Shown here in pieces: positions 27,601-39,351 of a stretch of 64,000 nt of DNA. The notes beneath the pieces are model-generated. The model worked only from the letters and a program-made list of their open reading frames with translations. It ran no database searches and was not told where the DNA came from. Origin of the DNA: Lamellibrachia columna (Eukaryota > Annelida > Polychaeta > Sabellida > Siboglinidae); assembly GCA_963662155.1 (NCBI GenBank), contig OY759261.1, positions 65,655,417-65,719,416 of the forward strand. The letters run 5' to 3'. The first letter of the stretch is position 1; the number at the start of each line of letters is the position of its first letter. The translations under genes were made by a program, and so were the position numbers.

Positions 27601-30600
27601 TTAACTTGTTTCATTATATACAATTATAGAAATTGTCTAATTTAACTGTTAGTTTGTTGTATGGAGATCAACATTTTCTACTGGACTTTTCCCATTGGGT
27701 TTTTTTCCTACTAATCTTTGTGTCTGATAAAAAAATACTTAAATTTTTTTGTAATTTCATTCTGGTGTGGTGAGCATTGCCAGGTAATTCATGCAAGTTT
27801 GGTAACTCTGTTCAAGCTGTCATGTCACGATGCCAGCCATTTAAACCGTTTAGCAATGAAAGTCCAGACACTTTTCTACAAAGAGGACTTGAGTCTTGAC
27901 CAGTGACTTCCCGGCAGTCTGAATTTAACTAGGTATGATCTGTGCACAAAGATTCCATTTCCTATAAATATAAACACTATATCAGGTAGAAATAAACTGT
28001 GACAATTGTTTTATCCACTGCTGTTTCTATTCTTGCTGTTTCTATTTTTGTATGTTGCATATTTATGCCAAATGCCAGGTTTTGTAAGTCCCAGGGACAA
28101 TTTAGATGTTTGTATCCATGTTTATATTAGAAGTGAGGGCGTTTATCAGGGCGTGATTTTGTCTGTATTTTTATTAAGGTGAGGGTGGTTGTGTCCGGAG
28201 AAGGTTTTGGTTGAGGGGGTTATGTCCGGAAGGGGTTATGTCCGGTTACCATACATGTGTTGCATGTGTTGAATAAACAAAAATCTGAAACCAACATTAT
28301 TCACTATTGTTCTTCTTTACATCTACAGTTAAGTTACCATATTACTTTACCAACACTTTGTGATATTTCTCCAGTGTGCCTGTCTCAGTGGTAACAGAAG
28401 ATTGGTCTGTGAATTACTGAAAAGAGGTGAGGGTTTGTATGTGCATGTCTATAAAGCACATTTTTATTGCTTTGAATAATTTATTTACATACCACAGTTG
28501 ACTAGCATGGTCTTTTCTAATGTAATATACATTTTGAGTTATTAGACTCCTACCTACCTAAAAATAGCAGATGTCATTCATGAACAAAAGGTGATGTTCA
28601 TGCGCATGCACAAACGCACACACACATAATCGTCCTCCATGAAAATTGTTACACAAAGAATAATGGCCAGTATTCATGTAATTAATAGTGTACAGTGGAA
28701 CCTTACCATTATTGTCACACTCGGGACTGGGTCACAGTGACCTGAATAGCGAGGTGACCATATTAGCAGAACTAATGTTGTATACTTTGCTGTTATGGAA
28801 ATAATTTGGGACTGTCCCAGAGTGACCATAATGGCGAGGTGGCTGTATTAATGAGATGACCGTAAAGCAAGTTTCGACTGTATTACTAATGCAGGGTGCA
28901 AAATGGCAGGCATCCGATCGTCCCGGACGAGAAGTTTCAGAGATCAGACTAGTCCATTGTTAGAACTTAGAAGAGCAGTCCCATCAGACTAGCTGTAATC
29001 ATGAGAATGAATGTAAGCTGTGTTTGTGCTAGTGAAGTGTTGTGAAGGAAAAAAAAAAAGATAGCATTTTCTCACAAGCGGCTAAATTTTCCGTCCGACT
29101 GTCTACAAAACCTACTGAACGCAGGGCTGCCAAGCATTACGATTTCTGCAGAATCATTACGATTTTCTGTCTTTCATTACGCCATTAAGCCCATACTCTG
29201 AAATATTACGATAAATCGTAAATTTTCCCAGTAATAATTTCTGCCAGGAATGATGTGGCCTGGGACATGATGCAGCAGATGAAGAATGGCAATGGACAGC
29301 CACAGTACGCTACACTTTGTTCCGTCATGCTGGGCATTCTGGTGCTGTTTCACAGCAACGCTGATTGTGAACGAATCTTTTCATTTGTGACCAAAACGAA
29401 AACTGCCTTCTGCCCCAGTATGTCTACCAAGACTCTGAGCAGCCTACTGGTACATAAAGTGTCCATCAATGCAAAAGGAACAACGTGTTTTCAGCAGAAA
29501 CATTCTCGTGCCTTTCTGGCTACAGCTAAAAGTGCCACATATCAAAACCTTCAAGACAAGTAAACATTCACAAGTGACTTTAATGAGACAGAACTGAAAT
29601 ATAATGTGTTATTTTGAATCTAATCTGGAAATGTTGATTGTGTTACAATATTATTATTATATACCTGAAATAAAATTTATTTGGAAAGTATAATCTGGAA
29701 ACGATGATGTACATATAATATACTTGAAATAAAAGTGTTTTTTTTTTTTAACAGTTTGGGAACACAATCTGTAATTATATCACATTCCTATGATGTTTGG
29801 GTATTATTAAACATGAAAAACTATTGAAATATATATATGGGCCATGGGCCACGATTCGCGCGAAAATCATTACTCTTTCCCATTTTCAAATGTTGGCAGC
29901 TATGTGAACGTGGGAGATGTTTATATCTGGTTAGCGTAGGTAGTGCCACCACAGAACTACGAGGCAGCGAAGCAGAAGAGGAGGTTATTACAGTCATAGA
30001 TACATGAGTTTCCGTGGTTGTATAAAGATGAAAAGGCAGATAAGATATTCTGTGCGTGGTGTACCAGCGACGGAACTCCACATCAGCTTACTGACAAGAA
30101 GAGTCCTTTGGTGCTGGGTACAGGCGGTGAAGGGAAGCATAAGAAGGACGGGCTGATGACACATGACAGAAGTCAAGTTCACAGGCGAGTAGAGGCAGTC
30201 CGTAAGAGTAAGACACTGAAAGACCCCAATGGATACGGTGATAACGAAGATGAGCAAAGAAAACACCAAACTCACAAAGCAGCACTTCAGCACAGCCGAC
30301 CATGTTGCCAGACACAAACTGCCGTTCCGGCATTATCAACCGTTGTGAGAGCCGCAGGAGAAGAATGGTGTGCACATGGGTGGCTGCTATGAAAACGACC
30401 AGGCATGCAAGGTATTCATAGACCACATCAGTGAGGCATAGAGAGACAGGATCAGAGACGAAGTGGAAAAGACAAAGTTGATATCTGTTATCGCTGACGG
30501 AAGCACTGACCACAGCATAACAGAACAAGAGAATGTTTATGTCAGATATGTAAATGACGATGGTGTTCTGAAAACCGAATTAGCTGACATCGTACCTGTC

Positions 30601-33600
30601 AAGTCAGCAGACACCACTGGCGTGTTTTATGCCATAGAGACGGGCCTGCACAACATTGGCCTGACACTTGAGAAATGTGTGTGCACAAACATGGATAGTA
30701 GATGAGTCAATCAAGGCAAACACACTGGAGCAGCCAAGTAGATTGCTGATGCCGTTCTGCACAACGCTGTAAACATATGCTGTGTGACGCACAAGTTAGA
30801 GTTGGACATGCTTGATGCCATCAACATGTCAAGCAGTGACATGGCTGCCATAGAAGAGTGCGTTGACATTGTTTACCGCTTCTACTACCATTCCTCCAAA
30901 CGATGCCAGAGCCTCAAACAGATCGGTGACATTATAGAAGAGGATGTCGCATACTTCAGTGCACCACATCGCATTCGCTGGATGGCAAGCAGACAGCGTG
31001 CCTATGCAGCTCTCAGACACAACCTGACAGCAGTCTGTCTGCACATGGAAGACGCTGCGATGGGCAAAGATGAAGAAGCAGCGAAGTGCAGGGGCTACCT
31101 TAGGAAACTAAGGTGGTTGCCTTTGTCGAGATGAGATTTCAGTTTCTGAAACAGTCACCCTTCTCTCATTTCCAAATGATCATCCAGCAACAAGTGACAA
31201 GGACTTTGCCAGCCACGGTCATGCTGATATTGTTGCTCTCTGTTGGCATTTCGAAGGCATTCTTGCAAAAGACGTTGCATATGATACCATTGGTCAGGGG
31301 CCTGAATTGAAGCTGGTCTATCAAGAAAGTGCCCTGCCCATTCGAAACGTACACCAGCCTCATGGCTGACACACCAGAGGGATTAGCAAGCGTCATGTCA
31401 TTGGTGCGACTGATGTTCACTATGTCGCCGTCAACAGCAGCATGCGAACGTGACACTTTTTTGCGGATCAATGCGATGTCACAAACTCTGAAGGAGTTTG
31501 ACCCTACTCCGGCCATCAAGAAATGGGTTAACCGCACAAAGAACCCTCGATTGGTGGCACAACATTGAGCTGAAAATGAAGAATGAACATTAATTTACAA
31601 ATAACATTTTAACTTACAGACATTTCATTAAAGACAAACATTGCTAACAGTGCACCTGATAACTTAACAGGTCTGTCAAGGATAGTGCGTTCTATGAAAT
31701 CACTTTTTATTAATCACATTTAGCTGAATGTTTAATTAAAATGAGAATCAACTTGTCTTCTTTCTTAAATAAAGCCACTTTAACTATGTACCAAATTGGT
31801 CATATGATACCACAATATGATAGTGCACGTATTATATGTGATGTTACTTGGCCATGTTTAAGGACTAGTAAAAAATTATCAGGACTAGTTGTTTGTGAGT
31901 CAGCCAGTCCAAATGTCTGCTAGTCAGCTAAAACCATTGTGCACCCTTCTAATGTTATTTCTTTTAATTATAGCATTAAATCAATCCTGGATAAATATAG
32001 ATAATTCCACAAACATTAGTAGGCAACAGGGCAACAGGAAAACAGGGCAAATTTTCTCCATTTCTCAGGCAGATTTTAGTTGATTTACTAATGAAATATG
32101 TCAACTATTAATTGAACACTGTCTTAAATATTGCTGTTCTGCCCAGGGGGAGACGTGAATGTGGTGACAAGTGACAAGGACTCGGCCCTCTACTTGGCCA
32201 CGTTTGGTGTGATCAACTCCCTGCGACCAGACTTGAGACTGCTCCAAGATCTACTCAATGTAGGTGAGTAGGTCAAAGTTGTAATGAAACTTTATTCAAG
32301 ACATACATGGCATGACGTGGTGAAAAGACAACTGAAGTCTTGCAACTTATAAATGTATTATGTCCACCCTGAGATAAAACACAAAGTTAATTTTTGCAAT
32401 TATGTGTTAATACAATCAATGCAATAAGACTAGTTTAAAAATAATTAGTTTTGAATAACATCACTTTTGAAAACCGTCACAGTTTTTATTATACGGTTAA
32501 AACTTTAAAATATGCATTGAGTAATGACAACTTGTATTCTGTTTTGAATTGTCTTAAACTTCGCAATCGTGTAATTTCAAATTGTTCAAGTTATTTATAC
32601 CTTTGACAGTGATTGACAATAATCTGACATTCATATATTTAGATATTCATCGTGTCACATAAATCAGTTTGCTGAATCTCTAGTACCATGCATGCGAATA
32701 GACATGGTCAGTTTAAAGTTAGTGGAGTTCTAACTTTATTAGTTATTTAAAAAAATATAATTTACGACCTTAAATTGTTCCATTTTTTCTGTTAGTGAAA
32801 CAAGTAGTAAGCTTTGCCAATACTGCATATGAACCAGGATTGTCCATTAAGAATAAATAAGCCTGGCAATAATTTTTTTTAATTAATTGATGTTTAATTA
32901 TTTTATATGACTTTAAGTTATTGTTTATATTTTAATGCCTTTTTATATATGTTTTTAAACCTGAAATAAAGGTATTATTATAAAGAGAAACAGCCACAAT
33001 TCATTATTCATTGACTTTGTCATGCTGCAACATTGCTATATTTTACAGTCTTTCTCCTGAGAGTTTCCATTGCCCACACATCTTTGTGGACAAAACATGG
33101 TCCGTCCGTCCGTTTTGAAGATATGAAATTCAAGGCTATTCAAGACTTTTCAAGGGTATTTAAAAAAGAAATACAAGACTGTTTTCAACGGCTGTTATCT
33201 TTAATAAGCGACATTCACATTACTTATTTCACTTCTTTGTGACTGTTCACACCACGTCCACCTTTAGAGCTCAGTCGCAGTTTGACATTTACATCTGTCT
33301 GAATGTCATCACATCTACCATCTGTCCACATTTACTGATTAAAGTTCATACTTTGCGTTTTCATTGCATCTACATTTAGAGTTCATTCACTATTTGGCAT
33401 TTTACGTTTATACCTTTGTGAGTGCCATCACGTTGACGTTCAAAGGTCTTTCAGTGCCTGGCGTTTGGTAGCCGCACTCTTCCTGAGGGCATTGGACTGC
33501 GAAAGCTGCATCAGTTGCCTGTAGCTTCTGCACGCCAGTTCGTCAAACGATTTCATCAGTCCAGTCATCGCTTCTTGGCCTCTCGCTTATCACGTTCATC

Positions 33601-36600
33601 GGCTTCCAGTTTTTGCTTGGTGTTGCAGTTGATGTCTGCTTCTGTTTCACAGCTTCTGAGTATGCCATGTAGCGCTGTCTTGCCCCTTGTGCACACGACA
33701 GGCACATCACAGTTGCATGATTGCATCATAGACAACTTGTTGTGATGTCACTGATGCCGCTCGTAGATTTTCCACAACGAGCTGGCTGTTCATGGAACAA
33801 TCTGGAAAGTCCTCGCTCAACTGTAGCCTGTCTGTGCGATAGAATCAGCAGCTTCTTGTTGACAAGCCACAGCTTCCCGAAGTGATCGGATCTTTTCATT
33901 CAAATGGATAGGAATGTGTCCAGCCTGTCACTGTTGGGGGGGGAACTCCTTAAATGCACTGTTGTTCGGCATGACGACCTCATCCATGAATGCAGCGAAC
34001 CGCCGGCTGCTACTCAGCACCAAAAATGTGTCAATAATCATTTTAAATGACAGAAATAAAATTCAAGACTTTTCAAGACTACTTGACAAAATTCAAGGAT
34101 TTCAAGGCCTTGAATTAGGACCAATAAAATTCAAGACTTTCAAGGCCCTGTGCGGACCCTGACAAAATATATTTGATCTATACATTTTAATGCACCAGTG
34201 ACTTCAATTTTATATTACAAGTCATAAAATAAAATAAAATGTAGACAACTCATGTACCTAATCTTTCCTGAAGAAGTGACGCTGTTGAAAACATCTGGCT
34301 AAGTTATCAAATGCCATTGTTCATGCCATGTCCTAAAACTGGGCTCGTTGAGGATGTCCACGTGGATTTAGCAGCAAAACTTATCAACCTATTTAATTTT
34401 CAGGAAGATGACCTTGCTCGTGTAATTTCAGGCTGCAGCATAAACTGTCAGAATGCCAAAGGTTTCACACCCCTCCACAGGGCGGCCACCAGGGGTAATG
34501 TCCCTGTCATCAACTGGCTCTTACAACATGGTAAGTGCCAGTGTCTAGCAACACCCCAAGTTGTTGTAACATCAGTTCAACAAATAAATTGCATCTAATA
34601 TCATGAGCGTGTGAAAGGCTGCCTTATTTTGTTTCATTTACACCTGGGTATAAAAGATACGATCTTCAGTCAGGCAAAACAAAATTAATTGGTACAAAAT
34701 GTCATATGTTAATTATTGTTAGTCCCTTTCTTAATTAAGTGCTATATGATGATGCATCTAGCATTTGGAAATTCAGAGAACATAATTGTATGAATTCTCT
34801 AAACAGTTATTTCTGAGGTCAGATTGTGAACATGACAGAAAAATGTCATTAGTCAGATGTGACATAGCATATATGATATTTAACCTATTAAGCGTACATG
34901 CCCTAATTAGCGTGCAAGCCCTTTTTAATCGGCAGGATCCATAACTGTAATTTGACTAGTGTGGACTAACAAAAATTTTCGCCATCTCATGTTAAGCAGT
35001 TGGCACCATGTTTCAGTTGTTCTACACTGGTTACCAAATGACACCACTAGTGTTAAACAGTCACCTTATTGTCTAGACAAAAATGTTGATGTACGCTTAC
35101 AAAAATAGATTCCTTGACGTTTTTCAATGTCCCATTTTTTTCAAGCATACTGTAGGCTTGTTATGTCGAATACAGTATTTAACAACCTTTTCTTTTACTG
35201 TATAATGTTGGCTAGTTGTGAGAGGAAACCACTTTTACTGAAGGCACTTGCAGAAGTGGATCGTTTCACCTACCTTAGTAGTGTAATGTTCAACGATGGA
35301 GACTGTTCTATTGACATCAAGACAAAGGAAACATACCAACGAACAATCACAATTGAAGCCCAAACTAAAAAATATTAAGACACAAGATCTTGAAAGAATG
35401 GCTGAAGATAGAGATGGATGGTGTTGGTTGCTCTCTGCCTTGTGTGTCTGACAGCACAGGGAGGGAATAAGTAAGCTGCAGCAATCTAGTCTTGAATGAC
35501 AATAAGAGACATGACAACTTGCAGGTGCTGATCGGTATCTGGCCAACAACTTTGGTGTATATCCAGTGGACAGTGCAACTAACGCAGGTAAATATGTGTC
35601 AGATATCATGTCCCATTCCAACAAACAGCCACAGTGATCTTCCTTCTTCCCTGGGCAATGGGCACTCAGATAAATCAGACATTGACTCACTGCCACTAAC
35701 GGAGGATCTCAAAACTTTGATGTATGACTACACAAAACCTGTTTTGTTATAACCTTGGACCCCCTTCTCCACCAGCAACATGAAGTTTTAATTTATACCG
35801 ATCTGTGTGCAACTTTGGCAACTTCGTATTCACCAAGTGGCACCTTAGCTGTTAGAATGCAAAACTGTTTGCATGAGTTCCAAGCCAGCACCCTTAGTAA
35901 CCATGATAGGAAAATAAATTGAGGTACAGTGTTAACTGAAACAATTGATAACCCGCTATGAAACCAATTTTGTGTAGTATATAAATATTTTGAGATCCTC
36001 CTTAAGTGGAACTGTTAGTGCAGTGTTTTGACAGCTGGCCTCTTGCTGGAGGTTCAAGATTCACTTCTTTCAGTTCTCTCAACTGTATAAAATACCCACC
36101 TCTGTATAATGAGGGGATAACTTGTTATACGCTGACAATATAGCTAGGGTAAATGTAATTTTAAAATCCACAAGGCAATGACCCTGGACTTAGGCACTGA
36201 AGCTAATTGGTTCAACAAGAAGTATTTTTCATACATTCATAAACCGAGATTGTATTGTTTGTGGTAATTGGAAAAATATTAAGTTCCGTTTGTTGTTTCT
36301 CAGTACCATAACTATGTCCAATCAGGCATAGCAATAATAATATGGCAGAATTTCAACATTTCACATTTTGTGCGTTGGTGTGTCTACTGATTTTATATTT
36401 GATTGAAATTTGTAACTTTTTGTCAATGTAATTTTTTTCTCAAAAATAAGCACTTGCCACTAGCTATTGAAACTGAAACTCTTCCAATAGTATGCACACT
36501 GCAGCGAATTGACCGACTCATGTCACCCCTTGTTAAGTGGTTGACATAAATAAGACACAAATAAAAGTAAAAAATTTATTAAATTTGTAACTCTTTGTCA

Positions 36601-36959
36601 ATGTCATTTTTGGAAGAAAACAAAGCACCTGCCACTAACTCAGTATTGCAACTGTCACCCTCCGACAGCGAATTAGGGGATAGCCAAGTAACACTGACTG
36701 AGTTGGGGGGGGTTGTAAAACTTGACCACTGGTCCACTCAAGATAGTCCAACTGTACTCTACTTTGCACTCCTACAGGTCACCGTGAAGTGACCATGCTA
36801 CTCTCGATTGAAAACAGCGGCCGCGTATGTGACATCGTCCAACCACAGACCCCAGTCAGAGTGAAGCTCGGCTCGAGTCCTCGACAACAACGCATCACAG
36901 AATCACTGAAACAACTGAGATCAGTGAAGAAGAAAATACTCAAGCTTATGACACCTTAA
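24656..36959 (+). CDS. Ankyrin-repeat protein, family not identified (nine exons)
   Basis: Exons: 24707-24878 (possibly from ATG 24656), 25591-25623, 26081-26178, 27040-27144, 28375-28426, 32147-32263, 34432-34530, 35525-35587, 36778-36959. Their lengths sum to 921 nt and all phases agree, giving about 300-323 residues. The C-terminal half holds ankyrin repeats: LCACLSGNRRLVCELLKRGG with DVN, then SALYLATFGV, then GFTPLHRAATRGNVPVINWL, then GADRYLANNFGVYPVD. A basic tail follows (ITESLKQLRSVKKKILK) and TAA at 36957-36959. The N-terminal half (NWYNRTLSDW, FDWCAYILGC, TGKWAPNDRF) is not recognised. The first two exons are the least certain and the true start codon is unresolved. Ankyrin repeats usually bind protein partners. 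No partner or pathway can be read from the sequence. The 3.7-kb intron before the sixth exon holds pogo-like and hAT elements. Confidence 0.82.
24707..24878 (+). CDS. Ankyrin-gene exon A (start uncertain)
   Basis: Acceptor-like TTATTTCAG, donor GTAAGT. Encodes MNWYNRTLSDWHQIIINGLS and FDWCAYILGCLKD. If there is no upstream exon, ATG 24656 or 24728 could be the start. Confidence 0.6.
25591..25623 (+). CDS. Ankyrin-gene exon B (33-nt microexon)
   Basis: Acceptor TTCGTAACAG, donor GTACGT. It encodes IFCLPALFML and joins its neighbours in phase 1. The same frame is open upstream to 25476, so a longer exon is possible. Confidence 0.5.
   Translation, partial: VSSVCLHSSC
26081..26178 (+). CDS. Ankyrin-gene exon C
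   Basis: Acceptor TTCTTTTCCAG, donor GTAAGT. Encodes QCFFFTGKWAPNDRFRKHIS and ends LHELAK. Two bases plus 32 codons. Confidence 0.75.
27040..27144 (+). CDS. Ankyrin-gene exon D
   Basis: Acceptor TCTGCTGCAG, donor GTCAGT. Encodes TAYKEGHAEMVLEYADEF and ends NTGLTLFL. That end joins CACLSGN of the next exon to rebuild an ankyrin helix pair. Confidence 0.85.
27441..28247. mobile_element. MITE-like element with subterminal repeats
   Basis: The left end holds several copies of GGACATAACCCC and CTCTGGACAAA (27441-27520). The right end (28190-28247) carries the inverse, GGGGTTATGTCCGG, twice. Terminal and subterminal inverted repeats around about 800 bp of non-coding AT-rich DNA suggest a DNA transposon derivative. 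Superfamily unassigned. Confidence 0.6.
28375..28426 (+). CDS. Ankyrin-gene exon E
   Basis: Acceptor TTTCTCCAG, donor GTGAGG. Encodes CACLSGNRRLVCELLKR and ends in phase 1. Confidence 0.88.
28693..28880. mobile_element. pogo/Tigger-like MITE, 188 bp
   Basis: The left end CAGTGGAACCTTACC and right end GCAAGTTTCGACTG are imperfect inverted repeats, flanked by TA on both sides (28691-28692, 28881-28882), as expected for Tc1/mariner-pogo insertions. Confidence 0.75.
29240..29566 (+). pseudogene. Second hAT transposase C-terminal fragment
   Basis: The frame holds NADCERIFSFVTKTKTAFCP and STKTLSSLLVHKVS, the hAT dimerisation domain. It precedes the N-terminal part of the other transposase, so it is a separate copy. 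A CAGGGCTGCCAAG terminus at 29,122 may belong to it. Confidence 0.75.
29990..31568 (+). pseudogene. hAT transposase pseudogene (ZNF862-like)
   Basis: Fragments at 30018-30392, 30463-30705, 30784-31134 and 31329-31568 appear in the expected domain order but different frames. Stops at 30441 and around 30705 interrupt it. The catalytic-core pieces include VIADGSTDHS and FSAPHRIRWMASRQRAY. Confidence 0.75.
32147..32263 (+). CDS. Ankyrin-gene exon F
   Basis: Acceptor TTCTGCCCAG, donor GTGAGT. Encodes GDVNVVTSDKDSALYLATFG and LRLLQDLLNV. Confidence 0.9.
32264..34431. other. Ankyrin-gene intron with a possible DNA transposon at 33,097-34,162
   Basis: The right end TTCAAGGCCCTGTGCGGACC (34,138-34,157, followed by CTG) is a rough inverted counterpart of TGGTCCGTCCGTCCG and TTCAAGGC near 33,098-33,140. 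Between them a reverse frame reads LMKSFDELACRSYRQLMQ and NALRKSAATKRQALK, resembling coiled-coil proteins of invertebrate transposons. The rest shows nothing. Confidence 0.4.
34432..34530 (+). CDS. Ankyrin-gene exon G
   Basis: Acceptor GTAATTTCAG, donor GTAAGT. Encodes NAKGFTPLHRAATRGN and INWLLQH, a near-consensus ankyrin repeat. Confidence 0.93.
34892..35099. mobile_element. Possible small MITE
   Basis: TAAGCGTACAT at the left and ATGTACGCTTA at the right form an exact 11-bp inverted repeat about 208 bp apart. No clear target duplication, so tentative. Confidence 0.4.
35218..35490 (+). mobile_element. LINE reverse transcriptase fragment, internally deleted
   Basis: VDRFTYLSSVMFNDGDCSID and, in another frame, DLERMAEDRDGWCWLLSALC are characteristic C-terminal non-LTR reverse transcriptase segments. 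The region between them is missing. It lies in an ankyrin-gene intron and ends 34 bp before exon H. Confidence 0.75.
35525..35587 (+). CDS. Ankyrin-gene exon H
   Basis: Acceptor CAACTTGCAG, donor GTAAAT. Encodes ADRYLANNFGVYPVDSATNA, the start of the last repeat. Confidence 0.9.
36008..36110 (+). mobile_element. Diverged SINE fragment
   Basis: AGTTCTCTCAACTGTATAAA and the sequence before it resemble the SINE at 10,773 (AGTTCACTCAGCTGTATAAA). Short and diverged. Confidence 0.4.
36778..36959 (+). CDS. Ankyrin-gene exon I (C-terminus)
   Basis: Acceptor ACTCCTACAG. Encodes HREVTMLLSIENSGRVCDIV, a linker and a Lys/Leu-rich end, with stop TAA. Confidence 0.9.
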
Positions 36960-36961
36960 CT

Positions 36962-37390
36962 GAAGACACAGTTCACGTAACTGAACAGACTTGGTTGAAC
37001 TGAAAAGTCACTTGACCAAACCAACCATTCATTTGACTGAACTGAACATTCACTTTGACTGAACCGAACATTCACTCGACTGAACCGAACATTCACCTAA
37101 CTAAACCAAACATTCACTTGACTGAACTGAACATTCATTGACTGAACTGAACATTCACTTGACTGAACCGAACATTCACTTGAATACAGGCTTCATTTGT
37201 TGAACATACGTTTTACTCAAGTAAACATACACACCATTCAACCGAACATACACTCCACACCACCGAATATATACACTTCAATCTACCAAACTTTGTTCAA
37301 CTGAACATACATTTCACTCATCCAAACAACCATATAGTTAACTGAAATTAACACAGTTCATTCAACCAAACACAGTTCACTTTGTTCATT
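36962..37390 (+). repeat. 21-bp minisatellite in the ankyrin-gene 3' UTR
   Basis: The unit CACTTGACTGAACTGAACAT plus T is clearest at 37,010-37,200 and decays on both sides, starting almost at the stop codon. It lies between the stop and the AATAAA at 37,716, so it is probably transcribed in the UTR. Confidence 0.88.
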
Positions 37391-37715
37391 GATATATGCA
37401 TTTACCATGTTATTTACTTCCAAATCATTGTTGGCAATGCCTTTGCTCTGATTGTTTAGATGGAACTTGTGTGAATTTTAATGTGTTATTTTGCAAATTG
37501 TTGATAACAAAGCAGTGGGATTGTTGGTTAAATTTATTGATCTATATGACTTAATTTCACATAGACAAAACTGTTTCTGTTCTACAAAACATTTGTCTCA
37601 TGTCTATTTCCTCCAAAAGCAAGGATAACATGTTTTTACATCTCTATTAGAAATATATTATGGAGTGGTCATAGAACTTAAATTTATTTGTAAATGACAG
37701 AAATGACTTGACACA

Positions 37716-37721
37716 AATAAA
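37716..37721 (+). promoter_or_regulatory. Candidate polyadenylation signal for the ankyrin gene
   Basis: AATAAA in ACACAAATAAAGTTTTT, about 760 nt after the stop codon and followed by T-rich sequence. Confidence 0.5.
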
Positions 37722-38129
37722 GTTTTTCGCAAAACAAATTTTATGTTTTAAATTTCTGCATCACAATGCTTGGTCAACTGCATGTCTGGATCATGCAGAT
37801 ATGCCATTCTTTTAATTGTAAATTACAGAGACATGCACAGCTTAAAATAAAAACTAATACAGGCCATAAAAGTTAAACAGGTAAACTGCCAAGTTTGGCA
37901 GTTTTACACTAAGTCTTGTAGTATTTTTTAAATAGTATTTATTAAATAGTATTTTTATACAAATAAAATTGTGGAGTGGTCATCTAAGAATATAGTAGTC
38001 ATAGCAACAGTCCTGAATTCACCTTTGCAATCTTGAGGCTCAGGAATTTTATGGGACTTAACAAAAACGTGACATGTATCTGAATCAAATCTGAATCAAA
38101 TACAATAAAGAAATGTGGAATAATATTAA

Positions 38130-38212
38130 TTGCAGGCAGTAATTGTAGCACGGCTGAATGCTTTCCAGAGAAATTGAGTTAAAATTTGGGAGGGGTGAAG
38201 TGTAAACAAGGT
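38130..38212 (+). mobile_element. SINE body fragment
   Basis: AGTAATTGTAGCACGGCTGA and GGGGTGAAGTGTAAA match the body of the SINE at 10,773. It stops where the LINE fragment begins. Confidence 0.65.
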
Positions 38213-38730
38213 TGAAACCCTTATGGAACGACAGAAACATCACTGTCAGTTCGAAAAAAAGGCTGATGCGCTCCCTTGTCATGCCCATCTTTCTGTACGC
38301 TTCTGAAACATGGACCCTCTCGGCAGATCTACAGAAGAGGATACAAGCCATGGAAATGAGATGCTTTCGGAAGATCTTGCGCATATCATACAAAGACCAT
38401 GTTACTAACGAAGCTGTCCGCAACAAGATCAAACAAGCCATCGGACCATATGATGACCTTCTTACAACAGTTAAGAAGCGTAAACTGAAGTGGTACGGTC
38501 ATGTATCACGATCATCTGGCCTTGCAAAGACTATCTTGCAAGGTATCGTCAGAGGGGGGAGACGAAGAGGTAGACAGAAGAAGAGGTGGGAAGACAACAT
38601 CAAAGAGTGGACAAGAATGGAGTTCGCTGACTCCCAGAGGGCTGTCGAGAACAGGGAAACGTGGAGAGCTGGTTAGAAAGTCATCGATGGTCCCCCAACG
38701 ATCCTTACGGGTTATGGGAAAGTGAAGTGA
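38212..38730 (+). mobile_element. LINE reverse transcriptase C-terminal fragment
   Basis: A 154-codon open frame reads MPIFLYASETWTLSADLQKR, then KLKWYGHVSRSSGLAKTILQ, then RRRGRQKKRWEDNIKEW. These are the thumb and C-terminal motifs of endonuclease-reverse transcriptases common in marine invertebrates. It is truncated at the 5' side and lies between the ankyrin gene and OVCA2. Confidence 0.92.
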
Positions 38731-39181
38731 AGAAGTGTAAAGCACTCGGATTTGTCTGAGGACAAAAAAACTACCTAAACTGAAGACCACAGCTTATGGT
38801 TTAGCCGTAAGTCTTACAGATTTTCTTAAATTTTATGAGCATAGGAGACATTCCTTACGGTTTTGAAGAAGGGTTTTTCAACAGGATGCGGCCCATGTTT
38901 TATAAAATGGCAGCAAATAACAGATCCTCAGTTCAATACAAATCTGAAGAGTAACTTACAAATATTTATGCTGAGTGCAGTCAGCTGTGCCAAAGTCTCA
39001 CGAAATCCAATGAACGTATCCCAGTTCTGCATACAAACTAGCGAACGTAGATAATCGTGTGGGTTAATTTGCGGTCTCATGGATTTCTGTTACCAGTCTT
39101 ACATGTGTTCACCAGTCACAGTTGACATCCTGACACCGTCTACATAATGTCACATATTTCCTAATCACAAACCATGGAGGG

Positions 39182-39351
39182 TCATGTCTTTTTTAACGCG
39201 TCTTTTGATCGTTCCTTCTTCAGTCTGAGCATATCATTGAGAAACTCGACATAGACCTTCTTCTGTGGAGCAGCAGCTGGCACGAAATGTCCGCCAGGAT
39301 GACTGAGTGTCACTGGCTCTACATAGAGCTGGAGTAGCTCCACACTCATGT
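39182..39351 (-). CDS. OVCA2: OVCA2 last exon with catalytic histidine
   Basis: Acceptor GTTTTCAG. Encodes MSVELLQLYVEPVTLSHPGG, HFVPAA and a basic C-terminus, with stop TGA at 39182-39184. Confidence 0.94.

Larger units (their letters stand above)
28892..31948 (+). mobile_element. hAT transposon, degenerate, about 3.1 kb
   Basis: The ends CAGGGTGCAAAATGG and CCATTGTGCACCCTT are inverted repeats, with CTAATG directly outside both ends (28886-28891 and 31949-31954). Broken transposase frames run left to right from about 30,000: a zinc-finger-like FCAWC segment, then SVIADGSTDHSITEQENVYV, then a helical region, then SPSTAACERDTF near the end, the hAT dimerisation motif. The order fits a ZNF862-like hAT transposase. 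Several frame changes and stops make it inactive. It lies in an intron of the ankyrin gene. Confidence 0.8.

Noticed and set aside
27718..27906. Extra exon between ankyrin exons D and E
   Set aside because: The frame lacks a phase-compatible donor, the D-E join is already complete, and it lies inside the MITE-like element.
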